NCBI GenBank assembly: GCA_019914945.1
Contig: CM034104.1
Coordinates: 12,512,046-12,576,045 of the forward strand
From: Typha latifolia
Lineage: Eukaryota > Streptophyta > Magnoliopsida > Poales > Typhaceae
Direction of reading: 5' to 3'
DNA: 64,000 bases
A program made the translations under genes and the position numbers. Positions 48,101 through 61,242 of the stretch are shown here, in pieces. Below the pieces are notes generated by a model, which had not been told where the DNA came from, made no database searches, and saw nothing but the letters and a program-made list of their open reading frames with translations. Position 1 is the stretch's first letter. Every line of letters begins with the position of its first letter.

Positions 48101-51100
48101 GAGGTTTTCTTATTGCAGAGTTGATGATGACAATGAACACAGATATTTTCTGAATACATCTGGAATTTGATATTAAGTTATTAACTTTGATATTTTTCAC
48201 TCTTTGTATTATATTGTTATTATCTTATGTGAATAATCTAAATTTCTTATCTTTATTTTCCTCAACTTTTAAATTTTTTCTATTTCTAACTCATTTTTTA
48301 GAATTTAAGTAATTAAAAAATAGTCCAAAACTAAAACAAACCGTACACAATGGCCTAGACGGCCAATACGTACCAGTTCCCTGATGACTGACATTGATAC
48401 TTAGAACCTTTGATTTTCCATATCTAGCTACTACTGTTAAATTCTTTTAAGCTCATCCAAGTAATAAAATTGATAAAGATACAAACAATATTAAAGTAAT
48501 CAAGACAGAAATATACCTGATCAAGCTTGTAATATCCCAAATGGTCTGTCATAGCTCTCAGCTGTCCTTCCACTATAATTTTAACACCCTCAACTCCAGC
48601 ACCAGAGTCATCGAGAACACGGCCTCCAACAGAAAATCCAGTGACCTGTTGAAAAATAAAATGATTGATGATGCTGTTTTAAAGCAATAATAAAAAGATA
48701 AATTTTCAGATATTAGAAACGTCTTTCTAACAAGAAAAGGCTTATAAGCCAAGAGCTAACAATAAGTCTAACATATCCATAAATCCATTTTCTCTTATTG
48801 TAAATTCACCTTCGTGACACATGAAGAGGCCAAATAAATTAAACTACATTCCTGAAAGACAACTGAAAAATACCCAACATCTAATTTTATAAAACCCAGA
48901 AACACAAGAAGACCGCAAGACAAGATCGTCCATAATACAGATCTCAACAAACTCAACTTTTCGTGCTGTCCAAGATTCATAGAGTTTAAGTTTAAGTGCT
49001 TGCATAAAATAAATTTATAGAAAAAGATAAGGCAATGGGTCCATATTTGTGCCCCTTGCAGAGCGCTGGTAAAGTTTCATACAGATGAAACAAGGATATT
49101 AGTATATTAGATTAACTCTGTGATGGCCTGCCCACCACATTAAAGGGATTCACATAAGGAATGGCACAAGATTGGCATCCATATGTCATTTGTGTGCCGT
49201 AGTTCTTATTTAAGTGAAAGAATTTATCTGCAGGAACAATGCCATCTCTCTAAAAATGTTTTTTAGACCAACAAATGAAGAATGCACTGTGTTGTGAATG
49301 AGCAGGATATTAAGGAATTGTCCATATGTGAGATCATAATAATCAATATGTGTCTTTCCCACCTTCAAAGTGGATCCTTGTTTTTTGTTTAGTTCACAAA
49401 CTTAACATTATGAAATCCAAAACAGGGTTGAGACCAATTAGAGTTCCACATAAAAAAGTAGAAAGCCAAAACTTTTGATAATATCCCATTAGGATTATAT
49501 CAATCATAAAGGAAGAAAGTTGTGTAGGATACTGGCTTCAAAAAATTGTCAGCAACAATAGCCACAGGGTATACAGTATTTCTGAGGTAGCAGCAAATAT
49601 ATTATACATGAGTAGAGGATCCAATAACAAACTTGGAAGCTCTCCAACAGTGACGAGGTAAAAAAGGATCCTCACCATCCCTGCCTACCACCTCCCATAT
49701 CCATGCAATCACAGTAGTGCAGTGCAAGCACAGTGGCACCATCAAGATCAGGGCGATGTTTCAGATTTCTTCCTGCCTATATTATGCATGATTAGAGGAG
49801 ATCCAATCACGAACTTGGAAGCTCTCCAACAATGGCAAGGAAAAGAAGGACCCTCACCTTCCCTACCCACTATCCATATCTATGCAATAACAGTAATGTA
49901 GTGGAAATGCAGTGCAGCCATTGTGATCATGGATGGTCTGGATTCCTTGCTGCCTCTCCGGTTACTGGAGAGGATCTGCAACAGTGATCGAAAAGCGGAA
50001 GAGAAAGGAGAGAGGGAGAGTGATGTAAAATACTTTCTTTTACTAACTTAATTGTTACTAAATATTTTCTGTAATGAATAGGATGGCAATATTTACTTCA
50101 TTTGAAGATATACATTATCCTTTAGAGCTTAGAGTGTCCTGTTAACTTTAGAACTTCTTAAACATAGGACCCTTTCAAGCTTGGTTGATTAGGATTTAGG
50201 AGGTAAATTTACTAGAAATTTTGATATTTTAGTTTTTTATGAATTTACAAGAGTCCTGATGGAATAGTATATTAAACTTTGTAAGATTTAGATTAATTAC
50301 ACTTTGGATTTTATTACATCTCTAACTCTCTACATAGTACTAAGAAAAATATAAAAAAATTTAAGTTATGACAAAAATTTAAGGAACATTTTTTTTTCTG
50401 GGAGATTTCATATATAGTTCTTAACTTCTCCCATGAGAACCAAGGGAATTATCTTTCTTTCCTCCATATCCAGCTGGATTATCTTTTTCCTTTGGGAGAT
50501 TTCATATATTTTCTTTCCTCAAATTACATTTTCTATAGTCAATGCTTACCATATGGTTCCAGAGAAAGTCTTAGGTCCACTAAATAGTAAATTCTATGAC
50601 AAAAGAAGTTTAATTATCAAGTACAAAATCATGCGACCTAATGAACATCACTTTGGACAGCCAGTTACAATCCAGTTCAGTTTCAATCCAGACTAAAATT
50701 TCTCAAGTATCAACCAACATGCACATCCAGTGGCTGTTTGAAGATTTTTATCATTGATGATCAAGGGTCATTGAATTTGTCATTAACTAGTTTGATCACA
50801 AGAAATTATCATGTTCTATTCTAGGATCAACAGAAACACGAGATATCTTTTAGGTGTCCGCAAATAGTAGTCTATGGGTCTATCAATTCTGCTTGACAAT
50901 AGAAAACATTGGTTAGAGCCATCATTAGTTTGTTTCCCCTTTTATCTATCCTTTACTATTTCTCTCCATTAATCCTTTCTTCATGCACTAGAAATAAATA
51001 TTTTAGCATCAATGCTGAATCCTAATACTGCCAGCAATGTCGCCAATAGAGGACATTCACCATAACATCATGACAAATAAAGAAAATCCATGTTCCTAAC

Positions 51101-54100
51101 ATGGATAATAAAGAATCAATGTACCTAGAATAAACTAAAATGTATACTTAGGTGAAGCTGTCTAAGTTTCAGAAAGGAAAAAACAGAGTATAGTATCTTA
51201 ATGGGTCCAAGACTCCAAAGGTGCATCACTCTTTTAAGCTAAACCTTCTAAGCTAATAAATAGTAACATACAGAATACAATATTTATTCTTAACAGGAGA
51301 ACAACAGATGGCATTGAATTAATCCAAGGAACTTAAAAGTATGCCGGTCAAATAAATAAGCGATACCTGAAACTTTTGGGGAACTATAATGTGATGATGT
51401 TCAACAGAAACAGTCACTGACGGAGGTGAAACATCAAATATTGTATTCTCCCCTTTGTAATAAGGTAAAAGCTCAAAAGTGCCTACAAAAATATCACAAA
51501 GAATAAAACACATACAACTGAACACAAGAGGTTTGCTATAAGAATAACAAGTATGCTATAAACAAACATAGTAATCCATATTCAGATGAAACAAATAAAT
51601 GTACGATAATTGCAAGTTAGAAAGGCATCAGTTCAACAATCATAACATGACAAATATAAATCAGCAAATTTTTAAAATTCAACTAGAAACCGTTGTTAGA
51701 GAATCATTACTTTACACTAAATGAGTAAATTCTATCGCCATTTTATCCTTCTTTAGAGAGAGTGGTGTGCTGTTAGAGAATTCCAATACCAAAAACAATT
51801 AAGTGCCCACATGGTTTTAACACTAAATTGATCGCATACGGCAAATCAGAAGTGAAGAATAGAGGACAAATCTTATGCAAAGATTCTCCAAAAACAATGA
51901 AGTGTGTAAATGTTTATAAGCATATGGAAAAGTAACTAACACACAAACTCATAACAACCATAACTATAGACAACAAGATAAGGTATTATATACTGACATA
52001 CAAAAGGATTAACTAGACAAAATTATAACCGACTGAAAATGACAAATAGTTACCACAAGGAATTGATTTAAATGTGAACCTCCCAGCCGCATCAGAAACT
52101 GCATGACAAAGAGCGCCAGGCCTAGGGGCACTACCAAAACCTTGCGGACAATGAACCTCTGACACATCGTCAGAGTATAAATACATGTGTACTCCCAAAA
52201 TTGGATTTCCCTGCCACAAGAGAATTACATTAAAATTCAATGTTATAAAATTCTTACACGGTGGATCATTTCAAACAAAAGAAAGTGTTGCATTTGTTTG
52301 TTACAAATAACAGCAACAAAGCGCGTAAATGAAATTTACATTGAAGCAACTTAGAATCTCTGCACGAACTGCAGTAGCCCAACTAACACAGGGCAGTTAG
52401 CTTGAGACTCGTGATATCCAAGAGGTCTGTCATTTCAATTATTAACCAGATTTATAACGCAGAAAACTTGCTTCAAGAATTGTTCTATAAAATGGACGAA
52501 GCAGAAAATATATGTTCGTGCTTCTGTTGTTCTTCATTAATCCAGCAACTAAGTACTTTCTTCCCTGTGTTTCTCCCGTTCTTCATTGACTTTATCTTTG
52601 CTAGGCTGCCCTACCTATTAGAAATCAAGCAGTTACCTGTGGACATGCTATGATTGGCCTGAGTGCAGGAATAAAGCCTTAGGCAGGTATGGCAGGGAAC
52701 AAAATGCACTAAGTACATCAGCAGATGCTAGTGTACAAATAGGATCACTGAATAGTGAGCCAAAACCAACTGGTAGCTCTTAAAACTGACAAAAACTAGG
52801 TGTGGAAGAACAACTTGAGTACTTGACTACAGAGATCTAAGACAACTTAAGAGCGGATCAAAACTGAGCAGGTACAACCTATATCTTGTAAATTAATCAT
52901 CAGAATAAGGAAGCCGAGAAATCAATCATAAGGCTAAATATGGTATAAGCACAAAAATCCAATTAAAACTAATTTTTCCATGTATTTAACAAGTTCAACA
53001 GTTATACTTAGTGCTTAAAAGACATCACATATTTTAGTATACTTCACAAGATGAAAACTCGTCATTAGAGTTCATGCTGCCAGATTTTCTTAAAAGTACA
53101 ACTAGGTTAATTCCCATCAAGATTTACCACCAATCAATACCATACTCCTATCCAACTATTTTATCAGTTATGCTAGTTAACAATTATGATTTGAAGGTTC
53201 ATGTACCTCATACACTCTAACATCAAGAGTTTCTCCAAAGGAAATCTTGCTTTAAATTGAAGAATTAATATTATTGGAAGGAACATTTTATATGTAAGAT
53301 ATAGAGGTTATGGTTCATTGTTTGATGCAATGTGCCTCTTTTCCAAGCTTTGGATAACTTCATATTACTTATAAGTACAAAGTAAAGCGACTCTCAGCCA
53401 ACTCAATCAGATTTTATATGGGTTAGTCATACAAACAAAGTAGAAAAACATTGCGGAGAATGTGCCATCTATGGCCATTCAACCTACATCAAAGCGTGCT
53501 CCTCAGCGTACACTGTGTCAATGCATTAACCATACTGTTGAGTGCAGACAGTCAGTTAATAATTTCCCATGTTGACCATAGACAACAACCAGCCTGTCAG
53601 TCTTGTACTAAAATGTGGAAGACTAGGCATGCATATTTTTGGCCCAATACTAGTCAATTTGGCATGGGCATGCCAAGCCATGATGACACCATTTCTATAC
53701 CTTAATAGAATTTACTGAGTATTGATACTTGACTTCCTTTTCCCAAAAAGAGCAAACTAAAAAAACATAAGAAAAATTTTAAATGCAAGTGTGATCTTAG
53801 TCTCTTAGATACTACATATATATATGTGTGTGTCTGTGTGCGCTCGCGCGTGCGCAAAACATTGCATAGTCCAAGAGAAAGTAATAACGCACATGCTCTG
53901 AAAACACCTTTAAGCAATAAAAGAGGCAAAAACTAATGCACCAATTTGCACATGAATGGGAGAGAACAATAGCTAATAAGAACACAAAGCATTCGCTCTA
54001 ATATCACTAAATTTTATATGTCAGCATATACAGTTGTACTAACTCACAGTCTAATATCAGAAAAACACAAAATGATGTAAAGGTAAATAGTTAAATACCA

Positions 54101-57100
54101 ATGTATCAGTGCATACATGTTCAGGAATATGCAACTACTATAATACCTGTGCAACTACATGGCCATGAAGATCATAACCAGGTACAAAGAAGATATCATC
54201 CACAACTGTGTTCCCAAAGCCCAAATTTACCTATGTAGATGAATACTAAGAATGAGATGGGGAATGACCATATGATCTAGTGAAGGAATCAGCACAAATC
54301 CCAAACCTCTGGTGAACCTCTAAGTTCAATTTCTAAATCTTGATGGGATGCCCGTAATTTGTATTTTCCTGCACAAGAATATCAAAAGGCTTTTAGCTGC
54401 CATACATCATAAAGCTTGAATTACCACAAATTGGCAAAATATGTGCTTATCTAACAAACAATAGATTCTAAGAGCTAATAACTTCATTAACCTTGCAATC
54501 CTAATGATACAGCCATTAGACAGATGAAATATTATTATGTGAGTTGTGACAATAGATCTGCAACACTTATAAACAAGACATTGTCATCATTCAACAAATG
54601 TAACCCTCATCCCATCATAGAGGTGCCAAGTTTGCAAATTTGTAGCAGAATTTCCAACTGTGAACATCACATCAGCCTTTTATAAGACGATAGTAGAGTA
54701 CTGCCCAGAGAAACTACAGGGCCTTACAATCTATTTTACTGACCATCATTGTGTGCTATGAAAAAATAGGAAAGAAAATATATCTTTGAGGATTATGTGA
54801 AATAGTCTAACATGCTCCACCGCCTGTACAAGTTGAGATGACTTATAATGGAAAATTGCACGTTGTGTTTTTGAAATAACATCATGAAAGAAATATACGT
54901 CTGCCAAATATCTCGAAGAATAATTAAACACAACAAAAGTACTTGCTAGAGAGTGTCACAACTCACAAATATCAGTACAACACATTCCTTTTTGAGAGTA
55001 CAAAACAGTACATATTAAGATAAGGCACAAAGCTGGAACCACACAATATGAAGAAGAAAATAACATATGCCCAACAACTTCATGTACAGTTAGATTCTTT
55101 TTTCTTGATTTTAAACCAAAAAAAGGAAATTTGAAAAATGACAAACCTGGAACAATATTCGTGAAGGAATAATTCCCAATAGTTGATGTGAGAACAGATG
55201 CAATACTTTCATCGGAGGGTGATAACAACTCTACTTTTACACCAGAGGGTCCTTTGTCCTTTGAGGGGCAACTCCCACCACCAACAGCTCCAATGACTTT
55301 TCCTGATATCATGAACCTACAGATATATGTAGTCCGGAAAGGACCAAGTAAGATATGCCCTTCAACAAAAGCCAACAGATGCCCATATCTCTTACAAAAA
55401 GAAACAGAAAAAAAAAATTTAAATGGAAGGAACATGGTCTACTGACCCAGTAAACCGGAAATTAATATCAACATTTTCATTACAGCCATTTTGGTCAACG
55501 ACAACAGGCACCTGGAATTTGATACCCCCAAGCAGAATAGGTCAAATAAAAATAGATAATCTAGAAAATAGGTAAAGATACAGAATATAGGATGGGTGCA
55601 TATGCAAAAAATGTATCAGTCCAAACATATAGTTGTGCCACCAACCCACATTATTAGGTTCCCATGACCAACCGTTAGGCCCCTTCACTCTGACAACGAA
55701 TGAGCCCTGTGAAACCAGTTATCGACAATGATAAATCAGAATAAGAAGAAAGAAAGATAAAAAGAACATATACATGAGTGCAGCCATAGAACTCTTGACT
55801 TCTTGTTGCTCTTTTCTAGGTTGTGCCACATCAAGCATGCATGAGAATTTCAGAAATTGAGGGACCGGATAGAATTTAATCCATGATATTCCAATAATAT
55901 TCCATTCATTAGGTTCCTCAAGTTCATCACAAATTAAAACTAAATTCATAAACAAGCAGTGCCACAACATATCATTTGAAATTTCTACACTGGCTTCTAT
56001 ATGGAAATATATAGCTAACTTGTGCCAGAAGAGTCTTTTCCTAGTAAAGATTGCACTGAACTGAAAGTAGAAGGAAACTTGGTGCAACTATATGCTATAT
56101 TTTATCAACAATAATAATGCCTTTCCTAAAGAAACAGGAATGGAAGAATAAATGGAAGTCTGGAGCCCTCCTATAGAAGAGCTAAAATAACCTGCTATTG
56201 TACTATTTTCAGAAAATGTTAATTTTTCCTCTTGCAGATACAGATACATTATGAACTCAAAAATTTGTTGCACAGAGATTAATAACGCTAATAAGCCTCA
56301 GACTGAGCTACTTTGACATTCAATAGTTTGCAGTTTGCAATTTGCTTTTATATGCAGATAAACTTGGATGTGAAATCATGTAATCATGAAAAGAAAAAAG
56401 GTCACAACCTTCACTAATCTAAATGAAAGGAAGTAAGGAACCTTGTTGTCTCACATCCATGATGAATTGGAGGACAGCAGCAGAGAACATAACATGGATA
56501 TTTTCCATCTAGAAGCTAATTGATTTTTTGTCCCTATCCAAAATGAATGATATGGTCATAGAACTAGAAGCATGTAAATATTAGTTCATTAAAATCACCA
56601 ATGATATCCTGAGTGCAAGAGAATACAGCTTACAAATTTCTTTGTCAAAGTGTTCCTAATTTTGTAAGAGTATGTTTCATTGTATCTAGAAATATAACAC
56701 AAATCATTTAGAACAACACAAATTATTTAGAATGACACAAATCATTTTCCATAGCCAATATTAAGCAAAGGTAAATGTAGGAAAACAAGTACCTTGTCAT
56801 AAACTGGGATGAAGTAATAACCATTGGGGGCACATTGAGTCCTCTCCTTGACCAATCCATCAACTGTGCAAAGCTCAACCTAAGGTAAAACTTACATTAG
56901 ATCTTTTCAACTGAAATATTAGCTGATCTAAAAGAGGTAACTTCAATCAAGAAAAATTCCCAAACATAAGGTTAATGAGAATGTAAGTATGACAAATTGA
57001 AAAAATAAGTAATTAGGTGAGCATTTAGCTAAAGAGATCCAATTCTTTTCTGCTTAATTATTCTTCTTTATTTAGAAAAGTTGGCAACCACTATCTGTCA

Positions 57101-57951
57101 AATTTAGAACATGCTCAGGGCATAATAGTCGGGCATGAAACATTATGTTCTATTATAGGCAAATGGATGTTTAGGAAAAATGTACGACGTCCCATTCCAC
57201 TATATATCATAGATTCAAAGTTTTAAATGGGCTTCCTTCATATAAGACTACAACAGAAGAAAAAAACAAATGATGTTTCTCCCAGTCAGCAAATAGAAAG
57301 GCACAGGACATTTGAGCAAGAAGAAGCCTTAGTGTACTTATCATGTCCAAGACTCATTATAGATCAGAAGGTATCATTCACTTGAAACAAGAAAAATTAT
57401 ATGGCGTAGTTCCTATGCTGTGTGCAGATTCTTTCATTCTCCTTTGACTGACTAAAATTTCCAGTTCTAAAGGGCAATCTTTAAACTTCTCAATAATTGA
57501 AGAAATTAACATTTCTCATAATGTCATCTCTTGATAGCGGAGGTTCTTTCAGCGATAAGGACGGTTACCAACAAGTGGTCTTGACAGTTATACAACTAAC
57601 AACAGCTAATCGAACACAGAAAAATGAATCTAAGCGTATGTTTCAACAACTAAGAGCATACCGTGATGTGAGAGTAATCCAATTTCGCATCAGAAGCCTT
57701 TCGCGATCGGATCAAACCCGAGCCCGCCTAACAAAACCACTCACATTTCAAGAAATCAGAATCAATGGAGTTCCCAGATTAGCTAAATCAAGAAGTCCCA
57801 ACCGGTGGAACCAACGCGAAAATTATATCAAGAATTCAATCCATCCAAATCTCACCTCGACAAACCCGCCGCAGCCATGGATCGAGTCAGCCGCGGCCGA
57901 CGAGGCGAGAAGAGCGATCGCGAGGTAGAAGAAGAGATCGGGGACTGCCAT
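36299..57951 (-). CDS. NOMO: NOMO-type ER membrane protein (carbohydrate-binding-like fold)
   Basis: Twenty-seven exons join in frame to 1193 residues, matching rice and Arabidopsis (At3g62360) homologues. Exons: 57856-57951, 57662-57727, 56793-56879, 55650-55706, 55447-55511, 55147-55316, 54307-54368, 54147-54230, 52054-52210, 51367-51482, 48517-48645, 47112-47183, 46805-46900, 46637-46714, 44512-44643, 44224-44400, 43899-44093, 43674-43784, 43346-43596, 42698-42743, 42372-42620, 41588-41815, 40406-40497, 38736-38964, 36965-37321, 36500-36573, 36299-36404. The start has a signal peptide followed by SIHGCGGFVE. The body is many beta-sandwich (transthyretin-like) repeats, for example GVKVELLSP and GVHMYLYSDDV. 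A single membrane span (VLPLIFGLSFIALFISM) and a basic tail end the protein. Animal NOMO is part of the multipass translocon at the ER; the same role is inferred here. Introns hold several repeats listed separately. Confidence 0.93.
37454..37526. repeat. (GA)n microsatellite in NOMO intron
   Basis: About 36 GA dinucleotides in the intron between exons 24 and 25 (37322-38735). Confidence 0.9.
39236..39523. repeat. 144-bp tandem duplication in NOMO intron
   Basis: Two almost identical 144-base units (39236-39379 and 39380-39523), each starting GATCTCAATATATTCCTC and ending at CAGACCTCA, lie in the intron 38965-40405. Only a few bases differ, so the duplication looks recent. Confidence 0.9.
44940..45840. 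other. GC/pyrimidine-rich insert in NOMO intron 14
   Basis: Within the intron 44644-46636, this block is clearly richer in C and less AT-rich than surrounding intron sequence, and starts with a (CT)n tract. It contains many CCA/CCC triplets and open but unrecognised frames on both strands. It may be inserted transposon or former gene sequence; no ends or target duplication were identified. Confidence 0.4.
45071..45132. repeat. (CT)n microsatellite in NOMO intron 14
   Basis: About 31 CT dinucleotides at the border of the C-rich block. Confidence 0.9.
47684..48411. mobile_element. MITE-like element in NOMO intron 11
   Basis: The left end GGTTCAAAGTATTGGCC and the reverse complement of the right end (GGTTCTAAGTATCAATG) form imperfect terminal inverted repeats. 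Nearby internal motifs (CAGTCAT, TATTGGCCG) recur inverted at the other side. The flanks CTTTTCCCA and GATTTTCCA may be a degraded ~9-base target duplication, which would suggest a Mutator-like origin. There is no coding capacity. It lies entirely inside intron 47184-48516. Confidence 0.5.
49601..49970. repeat. ~180-bp imperfect tandem duplication in NOMO intron 10
   Basis: Two units beginning ATGAGTAGAGGATCCAAT (about 49609) and ATGATTAGAGGAGATCCAAT (about 49788) share AACTTGGAAGCTCTCCAACA, ATCCATATCTATGCAAT-like and CTTCCTGCC/CTTGCTGCC segments. They lie in the intron 48646-51366. Confidence 0.8.
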
Positions 57952-58114
57952 TACTCCGATCTGAAAGCACGAGATCTAATCTGCATGAGATGAATCGAGA
58001 GAAAATAGATCACGATGGGATCTTCTCTATCTCTCGTTCAAGAACTTCAACTGAAATAAAACCCTACACACTTCTATGTAGATCCAAACTTTAGACTTTG
58101 GGCCGTTGAGGCCC

Positions 58115-58124
58115 CTTATATAAG
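58115..58124 (-). promoter_or_regulatory. TATA box of the NOMO gene
   Basis: The palindromic CTTATATAAG sits about 165 bases before the NOMO ATG (57951). It is flanked on both sides by GGGCTT/GGGCC and GGCCCA motifs resembling site II (TGGGCY) elements found in housekeeping gene promoters. The predicted leader is about 130 bases. Confidence 0.6.
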
Positions 58125-58656
58125 CCCAACGTCTCGGAAGTTTGGATGATTATAAATCTTAACGGTTGTTTTTGCAAATAACCACCTAATTTTGAATTTA
58201 TTGTTACAACACCACCCTTTGTATGTATATTTGCAGAAGACCACCTACTAAAAGCATCATTCTTGATAAGAGACAAAGTGTATCATTGTATTCATCATCT
58301 TGGAACAATGGGAAAAAAAAAGGCTACCAGAAATAACAAACAAACTTTATAAAGTAGATGACACAAAACATTGCATAGGTAACCAACAAATAGATATACA
58401 TACAAGCAGGCACTTTAAGAACCAATCAGAATGTGCTTCAACTCCAAACACAATATCCATAGAGAGATCCTGTTTGTGTACAAATTAGTAGTTATATAAG
58501 GAACAGAATGATATTAGAACAGGCCAAAGTCCAAACGAGCAAGAGCTTTAATCAATCCCCTTTAAATGCTTGTTGCTGGCCAACTATTAATACTACCTTT
58601 GATTTAACCCAAAGCAGTGATGATAATAAGAAGAGCTTTTCCTCTTTTCTTCTCTT

Positions 58657-61242
58657 CTACCGTCCTGTTGGATTTATGAGCTGAGAGAAGACTGCACTTG
58701 TGTTCGAACTATCCGAATCCTCGCTCACCTCGCTGTCTCTACCAACTGGGTGGTCGCTTTCAATAACCTCAGTTGCAATTGGCTTCCCACCTTCAAAGTT
58801 GTCTTGCAGTTGCAGAGCAAACTCGAGATTCCACAAGACATCTCCCATGGAAGGCCTATCTACGCCATGATCACAGAGGCATTTCTCTGCGGTTTCGGCG
58901 AACTTCTTCAAGCATTCAGGGCTGATCTTATCCTTGACGACAGGATCAATGATGTCTCGAAGAGCTCCCTTCCGTTGGCAGTTCATTGCCCAGTCTGCAA
59001 GGCTGACTTGCTCTCTTGGCAGGCCTGGACTTAGAGCAGGCCTTGCACAGAGCACCTCAAAGAGGACTACACCGAAGGAGTAGACATCGGATTTGTCTGT
59101 CAATTGTTGCCTCCGGAAGTACTCAGGATCCAAGTAGCCAAAGCTGCCCTTCACCATTGTGCTGACATGAGTCTGGTTCATCGTCGGGCCTGTCTTCGAC
59201 AACCCGAAATCCGAAACCTTGGCGACCCATTGCTCGTCTACTAGGATGTTGGTGGTCTTCACATCTCTGTGGATTATGGTGTACTTTGCACCGGTGTGAA
59301 GGTAGTGAAGTCCCCTGGCAGCTCCAATGCAGATCTCCAGTCTCTGCTTCCAAGACAATGGAGGCTTGTTGCTCTTGTACAGATGCTCTCTTAAAGTACC
59401 ATGAGCCATGTAATCGTACACCAAGATCATCTCGCCGTTCTCCTCGCAGAATCCGATGAGGGAGACCAAATGCTTGTGTCTTAGCTTGGAAAGCATCTCG
59501 ATCTCTGTTTGGAACTCGTTGACACCTTGCTCTGAAGAAGGATTGGATCTCTTGATAGCCACGTTGGTCCCTCCATCGACAACTCCCTTGTAGACCTTTC
59601 CGAAGCCGCCGACGCCGATCACCAACGACTCGTCGAAGCTCTTCGTCGCATGCTTGATCTCCGCGAAGGAGAAATGCCTGCAGATCGCCGCGAGATTGCC
59701 CAAATGGTTACTCGCGGTGCTCTTGCCTGAGATGGTAGACTTGCTTCCAGTTGAGTGAGTGTTCGCGCCATAGAGAGGTAACCAACCCGACGTATTAGTG
59801 GACTCGTTGCCGAGGACCTTCTTCTTTTGATTGTAGACTGCGAAGCAGATGGCAAACACCAAGCCAATTGCCGCAGCTCCACCTGCAGCTTCGCCAATCA
59901 CATGACCTTCGACGCCAGATTTGGACTGAAATCCAGCTTGGGTCGACTCCATTTCAGCATCTACAAGCATCTGAGATGGCTCGGGGTTGAGTCCAACCAA
60001 ATTTCCCTTCGTGTCATTCAACCTAAAGATCTCTAATCCATTAAGAATGGCGTCATAGAACTCTGGCTGCGTTGCGTCCGTTGGATGCAGTGCCACCCAT
60101 AGCTGCTCATCACCAGGGCCATCTGCCATATACACTGCGAAATCTTTGTACACTGGCACGTACTTACCGGAGCTTATTGCCATTACATCAGCTGCATCTT
60201 CGGCTGTCTGGTTGTTGACAAAGATATCAAACACCCTTTGATTGATCTTGGTCAATTGGATCTCACAAAAGTGTAGCCTTGCTATATAGGTGAAATTGGC
60301 ATCTACTTGGAAAACCCATGTGAGATTGAAGTTCTTGACGACATCTGGATCAGGGCCCATCGATCTCGCAGTGCTGTATACGCCGGCCGGCGCAATGTAC
60401 TCCGGCGTGTCCTTCGAGTACCGGATCTTCGCCTTATCACCAGCATCGTACGTCACGCCGAACGCCGCACCGTAGATGTACGGGGAGTCGTCATACCACA
60501 TCCGGGACAGCCCCGAGTCATTCCCTGGAGGCAGATATTGCCCGCCGACGTTGAGCCGGTACAGAGTCTCCAAGGTGGCCCCGCCCATATCGACTGTTTG
60601 GTCGGAGAACCCCACCAACGTCGCCGGCTCGCTGTAAATATCCGGCATCGAGATGATCTCGATACCATTGACGAAGGCGTAGGAGCCTTTGTGCTTATCC
60701 GAGGGCGTGAAGGTGAGAGTTAGAATGCCGTCAGGGGAAGGAGGAAAGGAATACTCCTTGATAATATAGGCTTGAGTCAACGCCTCGGTGGTGATGAAGG
60801 CGCTAAAATTTTGAAGCAGAGTGATGCCACCGGAAGCGGAGACCGAGAAGTAGGAGGCGTTAGGAGCCAAATCATTATAAGTAGATGGATAGAAATATAG
60901 ACGAACCCAATGTCGATCCTTTGGGCCGACGGAGAAGTTATAGGTGGATTCCGCCGTGAAGACCCGCGCAGTCATGAACGGGACCGGCGAGGGGAGCGAC
61001 GGGTCTTGCGATACGGCGTTAGCCGAAGCCGACTTCGACGAGGCCGCGAGAAAATTGGACTTGGCGTCGGACACCCATTTCCGGCCATCACCGTCAGTGC
61101 CGTCGGCCGACGACCCACAATTCAGTAGAATCACATCTGCCGGCTTGTAACCGCCCGCCCCATTCACGATGCGGACGCCGGAGAGGAGCAGGGAGAGGGA
61201 GATGAGGAGTAATGTGAGATGGGTCTTAGAAATTATTGCCAT
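58657..61242 (-). CDS. FER-like: FERONIA-type CrRLK1L receptor-like kinase
   Basis: An intronless gene of 861 residues from the ATG at 61242; another in-frame ATG at 61287 would add 15 residues before the signal peptide. Segments: signal peptide (~1-28, LTLLLISLSLLLSG), two malectin-like domains (~39-190 and ~218-408, with RLYFYP and RLHFCEI), membrane span (~449-470, AAIGLVFAICFAVY) and kinase (~537-808). The kinase has all key residues: IGVGGFGKV, Lys564 in VAIK, Asp660 in HRDVKTTN, and Asp678 in DFG. It ends SAVFSQLINPTGR, the hallmark tail of FERONIA and its close relatives. Such receptors bind RALF peptides and pectin at the plasma membrane and control growth, fertilisation and immunity. 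HERK/ANXUR relatives are less likely given the overall match. Confidence 0.93.
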   Translation of the reverse strand: MAIISKTHLTLLLISLSLLLSGVRIVNGAGGYKPADVILLNCGSSADGTDGDGRKWVSDAKSNFLAASSKSASANAVSQDPSLPSPVPFMTARVFTAESTYNFSVGPKDRHWVRLYFYPSTYNDLAPNASYFSVSASGGITLLQNFSAFITTEALTQAYIIKEYSFPPSPDGILTLTFTPSDKHKGSYAFVNGIEIISMPDIYSEPATLVGFSDQTVDMGGATLETLYRLNVGGQYLPPGNDSGLSRMWYDDSPYIYGAAFGVTYDAGDKAKIRYSKDTPEYIAPAGVYSTARSMGPDPDVVKNFNLTWVFQVDANFTYIARLHFCEIQLTKINQRVFDIFVNNQTAEDAADVMAISSGKYVPVYKDFAVYMADGPGDEQLWVALHPTDATQPEFYDAILNGLEIFRLNDTKGNLVGLNPEPSQMLVDAEMESTQAGFQSKSGVEGHVIGEAAGGAAAIGLVFAICFAVYNQKKKVLGNESTNTSGWLPLYGANTHSTGSKSTISGKSTASNHLGNLAAICRHFSFAEIKHATKSFDESLVIGVGGFGKVYKGVVDGGTNVAIKRSNPSSEQGVNEFQTEIEMLSKLRHKHLVSLIGFCEENGEMILVYDYMAHGTLREHLYKSNKPPLSWKQRLEICIGAARGLHYLHTGAKYTIIHRDVKTTNILVDEQWVAKVSDFGLSKTGPTMNQTHVSTMVKGSFGYLDPEYFRRQQLTDKSDVYSFGVVLFEVLCARPALSPGLPREQVSLADWAMNCQRKGALRDIIDPVVKDKISPECLKKFAETAEKCLCDHGVDRPSMGDVLWNLEFALQLQDNFEGGKPIATEVIESDHPVGRDSEVSEDSDSSNTSAVFSQLINPTGR

